From positions 1-64,000 of the forward strand of contig NZ_JAKHEX010000014.1 in assembly GCF_023130475.1 (NCBI RefSeq): DNA of 64,000 bases. The letters are read 5' to 3'. Made by a program: the position numbers and the translations under genes. The notes under the pieces are model-generated. The model saw only the letters and a program-made list of their open reading frames with translations. It was not told the DNA's origin and searched no databases. Positions 1 through 7,713 of the stretch are shown piece by piece (the stretch's first letter is position 1; each line of letters starts with the position of its first letter). Source of the DNA: Aciditerrimonas ferrireducens. GTDB taxonomy: Bacteria; Actinomycetota; Acidimicrobiia; Acidimicrobiales; UBA8190.

Positions 1-678
1 AACCGGCCCCGGGCCGATCGCCTCACGATGGTGCTGCCGCCCGAGCTCGTCGAGCTGGCGTGCGTCCTCGTGGCCCTCGGGCCGGGCACGCCGCTGGTGT
101 TCATGGGCGAGGAGTACGGCGAGACCCGGCCCTTCCCGTTCTTCGTCGACCACCGGGACCCAGCCCTCCTCGACGCGGTGCGCCGGGGGCGGGCCGAGGA
201 GCTCGGGGCCGACCCGGTGGCCCTCGGGCTCGACCCCGCCGATCCCGCCACCCGCGCCCGGGCCGTCCTCGACCCCTCGGTGGCCGGGTCCCCGCCCCAC
301 GAGCGGCGCCTGGACCTCTGGCGGACCCTCCTCAGCGTGCGCCGGACCCACCCGGCCCTCGCCCCCGGGGGCACCTGCCGGGCCGAGTGGCACGAGGGCA
401 CGCTGCTGGTCCAGCGGGAGCACGGGGAGGCCCTGGTGGTGCTCTGCTGGCGGATCGGGCCGGGGGAAGCCGTCCTCGAACCGGCGCTCAACCTCGGACC
501 GGGTCGCTGGCGGGTGCTGGCCGGCTCGGCGTTCCCCCTCGACCCCAGGCCCCCGGGGGCGGGCCGAGACGGGCCGCTGTCCGAGGACTGTCGGCTGGCC
601 GTGCCGGGACCGGGCTGGCTCCTGGTGGACCGCGAGGCGCCCGCCGGTCCGGCGGTCCCCCCGGGGGCCGCGAGGTGA
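1..678 (+). CDS. treZ: Malto-oligosyltrehalose trehalohydrolase, C-terminal part
   Basis: This is the 3' end of TreZ, a GH13 enzyme that releases trehalose from maltooligosyl-trehalose. The frame is open from the first base of the window, so the 5' end lies outside; 225 residues remain. The stretch VFMGEEYGETRPFPFF and the following helix-rich region are typical of the end of the TreZ barrel, and the last part would be the C-terminal beta domain. The stop overlaps the GTG start of the next gene (treY), so the two are translationally coupled. Together they turn glycogen or maltodextrin ends into trehalose, the TreYZ route common in actinobacteria. Confidence 0.9.
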   Translation, partial: NRPRADRLTMVLPPELVELACVLVALGPGTPLVFMGEEYGETRPFPFFVDHRDPALLDAVRRGRAEELGADPVALGLDPADPATRARAVLDPSVAGSPPHERRLDLWRTLLSVRRTHPALAPGGTCRAEWHEGTLLVQREHGEALVVLCWRIGPGEAVLEPALNLGPGRWRVLAGSAFPLDPRPPGAGRDGPLSEDCRLAVPGPGWLLVDREAPAGPAVPPGAAR

Positions 679-3374
679 GCGCCAGGCGGCCCGTCCCCGG
701 GCCCGAGCCTCGGCCGGCCCGGTGGCTGGGCTCGACCTACCGCCTCCAGCTGCGCCCCCCGGACCTCGAGGGGGCCCGGACCCTGCTGCCCGAGCTGGCC
801 CGGCTCGGGATCTCGACCCTCTACCTCTCCCCCATCGCCCGGGCCCTGCCCGGCAGCCGGCACGGCTACGACGTCGCCGACCCCAGCGAGGTCGACCCGG
901 CGATCGGCGGCTTCGCCGCCTGGGAACGCCTGGCCGAGGCGGCCGAGGCCCTCGGGATGGGCCTCCTGGTGGACAGCGTGCCGAACCATCAGGCGGCCCA
1001 CGAGGAGAACCCCTGGTGGGCGGACCTGCTTCGCCACGGCCGGCGGTCCCCGCACGCCCGGGCCTTCGACGTGGACTGGGCGGCGCATAAGGGACGGGTG
1101 CTGCTGCCCATCCTGGCGGTGCCGTTCGCGGACGCCCTTGCCGAGGGGTCCCTCCGGGTCGCCGTGGCCCGCCGTCGCGGCGAGCCCCGGGGCCTGCGGC
1201 CCGGGGAGCCCGTCGTGGTCGTCTCGGACCGCCGGCTGCCGATCGGGCCGGGCACCTGGGAGGACCTGGCCCCCGACCCGCCGTCCCTGGCCCGGCGCTG
1301 CAGCGCCAGCCGGCGCGGCCGTGCCCTGCTTGCCGAGCTGCTCGATCGGCAGGCCTGGCGGTTGGCCTGGTGGCGGACCGCGCCGGCCGCGGCCGGCTAC
1401 CGGCGGTTCTTCGACGTGGACGGCCTGGTCGGGGTGCGGGTGGAGGACCCCGAGGTCTTCGCCGCGACCCATCGGCTCCTGGCCCGCCTGGCCGAGGCCC
1501 CGGCGTTCGCCGGGGTGCGGGTGGACCACCTCGACGGCCTGGCCGACCCGGTCGCCTACCTGGGCCGCCTCCAGGCCCTCCTGGCCGGGGCCGGCGCCGG
1601 GCGGGCGGAGCGGCCCGTGGTGCTGGTGGAGAAGATCCTTGCCGACGACGAGGTCCTGGTGGCCGGGCCCGCCGACGGCACCACCGGCTACGAGGTCACC
1701 GCCCGCCTGCTGCGGACCCTGGCCCCGAGCGACCCGCCTGCCGCGGACGTCGGGTCCCTGGCCCGCCAGGGCCGGCTGGTGGTCCTCGACGAGCTCTTCC
1801 CCGGGGAGCTCCGACGCCTCGCCGGCCGCATGGGTCACCAGCTGGCCCGGAGCACCGCCGGCCACGACCTGACCGAGGAGGACGTCCTGGCCGGCCTTCG
1901 GGCCCTGACCGCCGGCCTGGACCGCTACCGCACCCTGCTCCGACCCGGGGAGCCGCCGGGGCCGGCGGACCGGGCCGCGCTCCTGCGGGCCGCCCAGGTG
2001 GCCCGGGACCTGGTCAGCCAGGAGGCCGGGCCGAGCGCCCCGCTGGCCCGCTCCGACCCGGCCCGGCTGCTCAAGGTGCTGGTCGACTTCCTGCTCGCCG
2101 TGCCCCCGGCAGGGGGCGGCGCCGAGGCCGACCCGGGCCTAGCCGGCTCGATCGGCTGGGGCCCGCTGGTCGCCCGCTGGCAGCAGCTCGCCAGCGCCGT
2201 GGCCGCTAAGGGCGTGGAGGACACCGCCCTCTACCGCCTGCCCGGGCCCCGGGCCGACGCCGACGTGGGGGACCAGCCGGGGGCCGGGCCCCTGTCGAGC
2301 GCCGAGCTGGCCGGCTGGCTGGCCGAGCGCCAGCGCTGGGCCCCCGAGGGCCTGTGCCCCTTGGCCACCCACGACGCCAAGTGGTCCGGGGACGCCCGAG
2401 CCCGGCTCGCCACCCTGGACCACCCGTCCTCGGGGTTCGAGCGGGCCGTCGCCCGCTGGCAGCGCCGGCACCGTCGCCTGCTCGGCGGCCAGCCCGGGCT
2501 GGACGCGCCGAGCCTGGCCGACGAGCTGCGCCTCTACCGGAGCCTGGCCGCCCTCTGGCCCCCGGGGGGCCTGGCCGCCACCCCGGACCCCGCCGGGACC
2601 CGGGAGGCCCTGGCGGGGAGGCTCGGCGGGATGCTCGAGAAGGCCGCCCGGGAGGCCAAGGAGCGGACCAGCTGGACCGACCCGGACCCGACCTACGAGG
2701 CGGGCCTGCGGCGCTGGGTGGAGGAACTCGTCCTCGGCCCGCCGTCCGGGCGGTTCCTGGCCGAACTGGAACGGCTCCTCGCCCGGGTGGGCCCAGCCGC
2801 CGCGGCCCTCGGCCTCGGCCTGGTCGGCCTGGCCCACCTGGCCCCCGGGATCCCCGACACCTACCAGGGCAGCGAGGGCTGGCTGCTGGTCGGCGTGGAC
2901 CCGGACAACCGCGAGCCCCTCGACCCCGCCGCCCTCGCCGCCCGCCTGGCCGTCGCCCTCGGCGAGCCCCTCGAGGCCCTGGTCGAGCGGTGGTGGACCG
3001 GGGCCCTCAAGATCCGGGTGGTCCACGAGCTGCTCGAGCTCCGCCGGGCCCGGCCGGCGCTCTTCCGGCACGGTGCGGTCAGCGCCCCCCGGGTCCAGGG
3101 CCCCGAGGCCGAGCGGGTCGTGACCCTGGCCCGCCAGGACCGAGAGACGACGGCGCTGCTCCTCACCGTGCGACCGGACCCGGGCCGGGTCCGCCCCGGT
3201 CGCCTGCCCGCCGGCGCCGAGCTGGCCCCGTCGGCCACGGTGGTGCTGCCCCGAGGCTGGCCTGGCCGGTTCCGGGAGCTCCTCGGCGGCCACGAGGTCC
3301 GGGCGCGGGCCGGCCGGCTGTCGGTGGCCGACGTGCTCGGCGCCGTGCCGCTCGGGGTGCTGGTCGGGGTCTAG
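675..3374 (+). CDS. treY: Malto-oligosyltrehalose synthase
   Basis: TreY rearranges the reducing-end alpha-1,4 bond of maltodextrins to an alpha-1,1 trehalose bond. The start is set by GTG at 675, which overlaps the treZ stop (GTGA); the residues after it (GSTYRLQL, then LGISTLYLSPI and SRHGYDVADPSEVDP) are the classic TreY N-terminus. Later GH13 regions are VRVDHLDGLADP, a glutamate in VLVEKIL, and the C-terminal GIPDTYQGSEGW. The product is 899 residues, longer than the 750-800 usual for TreY; the extra length seems spread over Ala/Pro/Gly-rich loops. Reading upstream of 675 in this frame is only the shadow of treZ. Confidence 0.95.
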   Translation: MSARRPVPGPEPRPARWLGSTYRLQLRPPDLEGARTLLPELARLGISTLYLSPIARALPGSRHGYDVADPSEVDPAIGGFAAWERLAEAAEALGMGLLVDSVPNHQAAHEENPWWADLLRHGRRSPHARAFDVDWAAHKGRVLLPILAVPFADALAEGSLRVAVARRRGEPRGLRPGEPVVVVSDRRLPIGPGTWEDLAPDPPSLARRCSASRRGRALLAELLDRQAWRLAWWRTAPAAAGYRRFFDVDGLVGVRVEDPEVFAATHRLLARLAEAPAFAGVRVDHLDGLADPVAYLGRLQALLAGAGAGRAERPVVLVEKILADDEVLVAGPADGTTGYEVTARLLRTLAPSDPPAADVGSLARQGRLVVLDELFPGELRRLAGRMGHQLARSTAGHDLTEEDVLAGLRALTAGLDRYRTLLRPGEPPGPADRAALLRAAQVARDLVSQEAGPSAPLARSDPARLLKVLVDFLLAVPPAGGGAEADPGLAGSIGWGPLVARWQQLASAVAAKGVEDTALYRLPGPRADADVGDQPGAGPLSSAELAGWLAERQRWAPEGLCPLATHDAKWSGDARARLATLDHPSSGFERAVARWQRRHRRLLGGQPGLDAPSLADELRLYRSLAALWPPGGLAATPDPAGTREALAGRLGGMLEKAAREAKERTSWTDPDPTYEAGLRRWVEELVLGPPSGRFLAELERLLARVGPAAAALGLGLVGLAHLAPGIPDTYQGSEGWLLVGVDPDNREPLDPAALAARLAVALGEPLEALVERWWTGALKIRVVHELLELRRARPALFRHGAVSAPRVQGPEAERVVTLARQDRETTALLLTVRPDPGRVRPGRLPAGAELAPSATVVLPRGWPGRFRELLGGHEVRARAGRLSVADVLGAVPLGVLVGV

Positions 3375-3375
3375 G

Positions 3376-4266
3376 GTGCGGCTTTTGATGCGCGCGAGCT
3401 CCCCCTGGACCCAACCGGCCCGGCGGCTGGCCGCCCTGGGAGCGATCGGGCTGGCCGGCTGCGCCCTTGCGGCCTGCAGCAGCGGCACGACCTCGGCCGC
3501 CACCCCCGCGACGTCGTCGGGGGTCGGCGGCACGCAGCACCAGCCCGCCGCCCCGGCCACGAGCGGGCAGGCCGGCTCGACGACCGGGGTGCCCTCGGCC
3601 TTCCCCAGCCCGGTCCGCCAGGCCCTGGCCGCCCTCGCTGCCCGCACCAGCCTGCCGCTCGCCGGCCCGACCGACCTGGCCAGCCCCGACGCGCTCTCCG
3701 CCCTGACGGCCCTGGAGCGCGCGAGCTGGTCGGTGCAGCTCTACGCCTGCCCGCGCCCGGAGCCCTTGAACAGCCCGGCGATCAGCTCGTGCGAGGACGG
3801 GGCCGACACCGAGGGCGGGTTCGGGGTCCACGAGGAGGCCTCGGCAGCCGCGGCGCAGGCGGCGCTGCCTGCGGTCGCCTCGATCGCCGGGCCCGCGCAG
3901 CCGGTGCGAGGGTGTCCCGCCAGCTCACCCCAGACGACGGTCGACGGGCAGACGGTGGCCCTCTGCGGGCCGAGCGGCTCACCGCCGACGATGGCCAGCT
4001 GGACCGAGGGCGACTGGCACATCGTCTGGCTGCTCAACGGCGAGCAGGGCACGGCGCTCACGGCCGCCCTGACACCGCTCGTCGAGCGGCTCGACCACGT
4101 GGACCTGCCGCCCCACCCCGGGATCCTGGGGGTGGACGAGGCCCCCGACGGCCAGCACGCCACCGCCGCCTGGGCGGTCGGCGACACCGTCTTCTGGGAC
4201 TTCGCCTACCACTCGGCGGTCCAAGCCGCCGACATGGCGGCGAGCACCCAGTCGTTCCGCCCATGA
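3376..4266 (+). CDS. Putative secreted lipoprotein
   Basis: A 296-residue protein I do not recognise. The N-terminus has basic residues, then a hydrophobic stretch ending in two possible lipoboxes, LAGC (Cys29) and LAAC (Cys34), followed by a Ser/Thr/Ala/Pro-rich linker to about residue 75. This indicates export and lipid anchoring on the outer face of the membrane. Four cysteines in the globular part could form disulfides. GTG at 3376 lies one base after the treY stop; ATG at 3388 is an alternative start. It may be the last gene of the treZ-treY transcript, but nothing in it suggests a role in trehalose metabolism. Confidence 0.7.
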   Translation: MRLLMRASSPWTQPARRLAALGAIGLAGCALAACSSGTTSAATPATSSGVGGTQHQPAAPATSGQAGSTTGVPSAFPSPVRQALAALAARTSLPLAGPTDLASPDALSALTALERASWSVQLYACPRPEPLNSPAISSCEDGADTEGGFGVHEEASAAAAQAALPAVASIAGPAQPVRGCPASSPQTTVDGQTVALCGPSGSPPTMASWTEGDWHIVWLLNGEQGTALTAALTPLVERLDHVDLPPHPGILGVDEAPDGQHATAAWAVGDTVFWDFAYHSAVQAADMAASTQSFRP

Positions 4267-4276
4267 GCGGACCCGG

Positions 4277-4296
4277 GCCCGGCCGCCGGGCCGGGC
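4277..4296. terminator. GC-rich hairpin between convergent genes
   Basis: An 8-bp perfect stem (GCCCGGCC / GGCCGGGC) with a GCCG loop sits between the ends of the lipoprotein gene and the diiron gene, which converge. There is no T tract, which is common for terminators in GC-rich actinobacteria. It could serve both strands. Confidence 0.45.
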
Positions 4297-4319
4297 ATCA
4301 CGGTCGCCGTTGCGTCGGC

Positions 4320-4557
4320 TCAGCTGGCCCCGGTGGCGATGGTGGCCGCCACGTCCGCCTGCCGAGCGGCCAGGCGAGCCGCCGCCGCCCGGCGCGCCGC
4401 GTCGATCTCCTCGGCGGTCCGCTCGTCCTCGGCCATGACCCCGTCGAGGTCGACCGACTCGAAGCCGATGACGCCCATCTCGGTGAAGGCCTGGCGGACC
4501 TTCGGGCCGAAGAGCCCGATGTCCTTCAAGGTCGGCACGATCCGGGTGAAGAGCAGG
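4320..4557 (-). pseudogene. Out-of-frame C-terminal end of the diiron protein
   Basis: Reading the minus strand in another frame gives VAFRSLLFTRIVPTLKDIG and then a helical tail rich in Ala, Glu and Arg. This looks like the natural C-terminal continuation of the ferritin-like protein encoded just upstream, which stops at 4558. One base removed near 4570-4580 would join the two into a protein of about 360 residues. The stretch has no good start site of its own. It is either a real frameshift mutation or a sequencing error. Confidence 0.6.
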
Positions 4558-5403
4558 CTACGGAAGGCTACCTGGATCCTCGACGTCGAGGCCCAGGCGC
4601 TCCCAGACCTCCTCGGCGAGGAAACGGTCCCGCATGAGCCAGCAGGCCTCGGCGCAGAGCTCCTCGCGCTCCTCCCGTTCGGCAGTGCTCAACTCGGGGT
4701 AGTAGGCCCGGAGGACGTGCCGGCCGAACATGACGTGGCGGGCCTCGTCCTGCATGACGTAGGCGTTGAGGGCCCGGGCCAGCGGGTCGCCGGTCTGGTT
4801 GCGGATGAGGCCGAAGGCCGCCAGGGCCAGCCCCTCGATGAGGACCTGCATGCCGAGGTAGGTGATGTCCCAGCGGCTGTCGGTCAAGACGTCGTCCAAG
4901 AGGGCCTGCAGGTGCCGGTTGATCGGGTAGGCGAGGCCGAGCTTCGTCAGGTACCGCCCATAGGCCTCGACGTGGCGGGCCTCGTCCATGACCTGGGTGG
5001 CGCCGTAGAACTTGGCGTCGATGTCCGGCACGTTCTGGACGATCTTCGCGGTGCAGACCAGCGCGCCCTGCTCCCCGTGGAGGAACTGGGAGAACTGCCA
5101 GGCCACCATGTGGCGGCGGACCTCGGCCCGCTCGGCAGGACCCATGCGCTCCCAGGCCGCCGACCCGAAGATGGGCACTGCTTCGTCGGGCACCTGCAGG
5201 GGGTTCTCGGGGTCGATCTCGAGCGACCAGTCGATGCGATCGGCGGCGTCCCACTGCTTGCGCTTGCCCTTGTCGTACAGAGCGAGCAGTTCGGCCCGCT
5301 CGGCGTCGTAGTCCCAGCGGAAGCGGACCGTCCCGCTCCGATCCTGGGTCTCCCAGCCGGTCTGCTCGACCGGCACGGCGTAGTGGAACTCGAGCACCTT
5401 CAC
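4558..5403 (-). CDS. Ferritin-like diiron protein (frameshifted near its end)
   Basis: A 281-residue ferritin-like helical-bundle protein with a full set of carboxylate/histidine diiron ligands: Glu111 (HGEQ), Glu141-His144 (DEARH), Glu190 (LIEG) and Glu220-His223 (DEARH). This spacing is that of ribonucleotide-reductase-R2-like or AurF-like oxygenases; the substrate cannot be told. GTG at 5403 follows GGGGGAG, and GTG at 5397 is possible. Translation ends early at 4558, and the expected tail continues in another frame, so the gene is either broken or misread. It is divergent from a TetR gene and has a palindromic operator about 90 nt upstream, so it is probably the repressor's target. Confidence 0.8.
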   Translation of the reverse strand: MKVLEFHYAVPVEQTGWETQDRSGTVRFRWDYDAERAELLALYDKGKRKQWDAADRIDWSLEIDPENPLQVPDEAVPIFGSAAWERMGPAERAEVRRHMVAWQFSQFLHGEQGALVCTAKIVQNVPDIDAKFYGATQVMDEARHVEAYGRYLTKLGLAYPINRHLQALLDDVLTDSRWDITYLGMQVLIEGLALAAFGLIRNQTGDPLARALNAYVMQDEARHVMFGRHVLRAYYPELSTAEREEREELCAEACWLMRDRFLAEEVWERLGLDVEDPGSLP

Positions 5404-5493
5404 CTCCCCCAGTCCCGGCAGACCTGGTCTGCCCGCGATGCACCGAGGACGACCGGCGTGACGCCCCCCGGAGCCGGTCCGTCCCCCTCCGAC

Positions 5494-5510
5494 TGTGACA
5501 TGCTGTCACA
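5494..5510. promoter_or_regulatory. Perfect palindromic operator, likely TetR site
   Basis: TGTGACA-TGC-TGTCACA is a perfect inverted repeat with 7-bp arms and a 3-bp centre. It lies in the divergent space between the diiron gene and the tetR gene, 2 nt before the ATG at 5512. Its length and position are typical of the operator of an autoregulated TetR repressor. Confidence 0.7.
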
Positions 5511-5511
5511 C

Positions 5512-6237
5512 ATGGCGTCAAGGGGTGGTCTAGCGGGGCGGCGGATGGAGGCTGGGACCCTGACGCCCCTGGCGAGCCGACCCCGTGGCGCCCGGCAACG
5601 ACGGGAGGTGGTGCAGCGGCAGCTGGCCGACGTCGTGGAGGGGCTCCTGCGCTCTCGGCGCTGGGCCACCCTGCGGGTCGAGGAGGTGGCCGGCGCCCTC
5701 GGCATGACCCGGACCGCCTTCTACCGCTACTACCCGGACCTCGGGGCGGTGCTGCTCGCCCTGCTCCGCGACCTGGCGGGCGCCATCCAGAGCCGGGGCG
5801 CCGCCTGGTGGGGACCCCCGCCGCCCGCCGACCCGGCGGGCATGGCGGCGCGGGGAGCGAGCCTGCGGGCCGCCGCCGTGGGCACCGCCGAGATCTTCGC
5901 CGACCATCTGCACCTGCTCCGGGCGGTGCTCGACGCGGGGGCGAGCGACGAGGGCATCGAGCGGGCCTACCGGGCCATCGTGGAGGGCTTCGTGGCCGCC
6001 GGGGCCCGGCGGATCGCCGCCGAGCAGGCCCTCGGCACGGTGGATCCCGGCCTCGACCCCGAGCAGACGGCGGCTGCCCTGGTCTGGATGAGCGAGCGTT
6101 ACCTCGGCACGGTCCTCGGCCGCCCCGAGGCCCCGAGCCCGGCCGCCGCCGGGGAGGTCCTGGCCACCATCTGGTGGCGGACCCTCTTCGGGCGGGAGCC
6201 CGGGGCCGGGGGCGGGCCGCTGATGGGTCAGGGCTGA
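5512..6237 (+). CDS. TetR-family transcriptional repressor
   Basis: A 241-residue TetR-type regulator. After a basic, unstructured N-terminus, the helix-turn-helix is LRVEEVAGALGMTRTAFYRYYPDLGAVLLALL, with the signature FYRYY; the rest is the variable helical ligand-binding domain. ATG at 5512 directly follows the palindrome; ATG at 5545, after GGGGCGG, would give a 230-residue protein and is about as likely. ATG at 5500 lies inside the palindrome and is not favoured. It is divergent from the diiron gene and probably represses both genes through the palindrome until a hydrophobic ligand binds, but this is inferred from layout. Confidence 0.85.
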   Translation: MASRGGLAGRRMEAGTLTPLASRPRGARQRREVVQRQLADVVEGLLRSRRWATLRVEEVAGALGMTRTAFYRYYPDLGAVLLALLRDLAGAIQSRGAAWWGPPPPADPAGMAARGASLRAAAVGTAEIFADHLHLLRAVLDAGASDEGIERAYRAIVEGFVAAGARRIAAEQALGTVDPGLDPEQTAAALVWMSERYLGTVLGRPEAPSPAAAGEVLATIWWRTLFGREPGAGGGPLMGQG

Positions 6238-6256
6238 GCGCTCGGTTCGCTCTTCC

Positions 6257-6262
6257 TATCCT
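6257..6262 (+). promoter_or_regulatory. -10 element of the thrE-like gene
   Basis: TATCCT lies 8 nt before the GTG at 6271, the spacing expected for a leaderless transcript. No clear Shine-Dalgarno sequence is otherwise placed for this start. Confidence 0.5.
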
Positions 6263-6270
6263 GGGGGGCC

Positions 6271-7701
6271 GTGGCCGACCCTCCTGCGCTGCCCGCCCCC
6301 CGGGCGGAGGGTCGCGGGGAACCGGGCCGGCCTGGCCGGGCGCGACGGCGAGGAGCGGGCTGGGCTCGCTTGGCCCGGGACGGTCGGGTGCTGCTCGATG
6401 CGGCTCGGCAGCGGCTGGCCGGTTGGCGAGCGCCGGGGCCGGCCCCGGTGCACCTGCCCGAGCCGGAGGAGCGCGCCGTCTACCGGATCCTCACCTTCGC
6501 GCTGCGAGCCGGGGCGGTGCTGCTCTCGGCGGGCGCGGGGACGGTCGACGTGGAGCGGACCATCCTGGCCCTGACCGCGGCCTGTGGTCTGCCGGGTTGC
6601 GAGGCGGATGTGACCTTCACCTCCCTCACCGCCTCCTACCGGCGGGGCGACGACGTGGAGCCGGTCACCACCTTGGTGGTGGTCCGGGACCGGACGGTGA
6701 ACTTCGCCAAGCTGGCGGCCATGGCCGAGCTGCGCCGGGACTTGGTCCAGGGCCGGATCGACCCGGAGACCGCCATGGCCCGCTTGGGGGCCATCGAGCG
6801 GCTCTCGGTCCGGCGGGGCCGGGTGGTGGTGCTCGGCTGGGCGGGCATGGCGGCAGCCTTCACCGTGCTGCTCGGGGGACAGGCGCTGGCCGCGGCGGTG
6901 GGTTTCGTCTCGACCGCCGTGGTCTTCGTGGTGAACCGGCGCCTGGCCCGGGCCGGGGTGCCGGACTTCTTCTTGAGCGTGAGCGGCGCGGCGGTGGCCA
7001 CTGCCTTCGCCGTGGCCCTGGCGGCGCTCCACGCCCCGGCGGTCCCGGCCTTCGTGGTGGCCGGGGGGATCATGGTGCTGGTGCCCGGCTTCAAGCTGGT
7101 GGCCAGCGTGCAGGACGCGCTGACCGGATTCCCGATCTCGGGCACGGCCCGGGGCCTGGAGGTCCTGCTGATCGCCACCGGCATCGCCACCGGGGTGAGC
7201 ATGGTGATCTACGCGGGCCGTTCGGCGGGCATGAGCCTGCACCTGGGCAGCATCCCGGAGTTCTCCCTGCTCTACTTCCCGGTTCAGGTGCTGGCGGCTG
7301 CGGTGGCCGCCGCCCTCTACGGGGTGGCTACGTCGGTGCCTCGCCGCTTCCTGGTCTGGTCGGCGAGCACCGGGGCGCTGGGCTGGGCCATCTTCTTGGC
7401 CCTGGGCCGCAGCGGGGTGTCCCTCGTAGTGGCCTCGGCGGTGGCGGCCATCGCCGTCGGCTTGGCCAGCCAGCTCCTGGCCGGCTGGCACGGCACCCAC
7501 CCGTTCCTCTTCATCGTGCCGGGCATCATGCCGCTGGTGCCCGGCCTGACCATCTACCACGGGATGCTGAGCCTGGTGGAGGGGCAGCGGGACGCCGCCG
7601 GGATCCTCGTCGAGGCCCTGGCCATCGGGTTGGCCATCGCCGCAGGGGTCACCCTCGGGTACCTGCTCGTCCAGCCCTTGGAGCGCCCCCGGCCGAGCTG
7701 A
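6271..7701 (+). CDS. ThrE-type threonine/serine exporter family protein
   Basis: A 476-residue membrane protein of the ThrE family (fused ThrE and ThrE_2 halves). About 130 residues of Arg/Pro/Gly-rich and soluble sequence come first, including the conserved AGAGTVDVERTI region and LVVVRDRTVNFAKLAAM, followed by about ten hydrophobic segments from residue 185 on. Repeated motifs GGIMVLVPGFKL and VPGIMPLVPGLTIY mark the two homologous halves. In Corynebacterium ThrE exports threonine and serine; the substrate here is inferred. The GTG start has a -10 hexamer at leaderless spacing. It reads towards the convergent SbcC-like gene. Confidence 0.85.
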   Translation: MADPPALPAPRAEGRGEPGRPGRARRRGAGWARLARDGRVLLDAARQRLAGWRAPGPAPVHLPEPEERAVYRILTFALRAGAVLLSAGAGTVDVERTILALTAACGLPGCEADVTFTSLTASYRRGDDVEPVTTLVVVRDRTVNFAKLAAMAELRRDLVQGRIDPETAMARLGAIERLSVRRGRVVVLGWAGMAAAFTVLLGGQALAAAVGFVSTAVVFVVNRRLARAGVPDFFLSVSGAAVATAFAVALAALHAPAVPAFVVAGGIMVLVPGFKLVASVQDALTGFPISGTARGLEVLLIATGIATGVSMVIYAGRSAGMSLHLGSIPEFSLLYFPVQVLAAAVAAALYGVATSVPRRFLVWSASTGALGWAIFLALGRSGVSLVVASAVAAIAVGLASQLLAGWHGTHPFLFIVPGIMPLVPGLTIYHGMLSLVEGQRDAAGILVEALAIGLAIAAGVTLGYLLVQPLERPRPS

Positions 7702-7713
7702 GGCATCTCGCGC

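Noticed and set aside
4540-4600. Programmed frameshift in the diiron gene
   Set aside because: No slippery heptamer or pseudoknot-like stem is visible at the junction.
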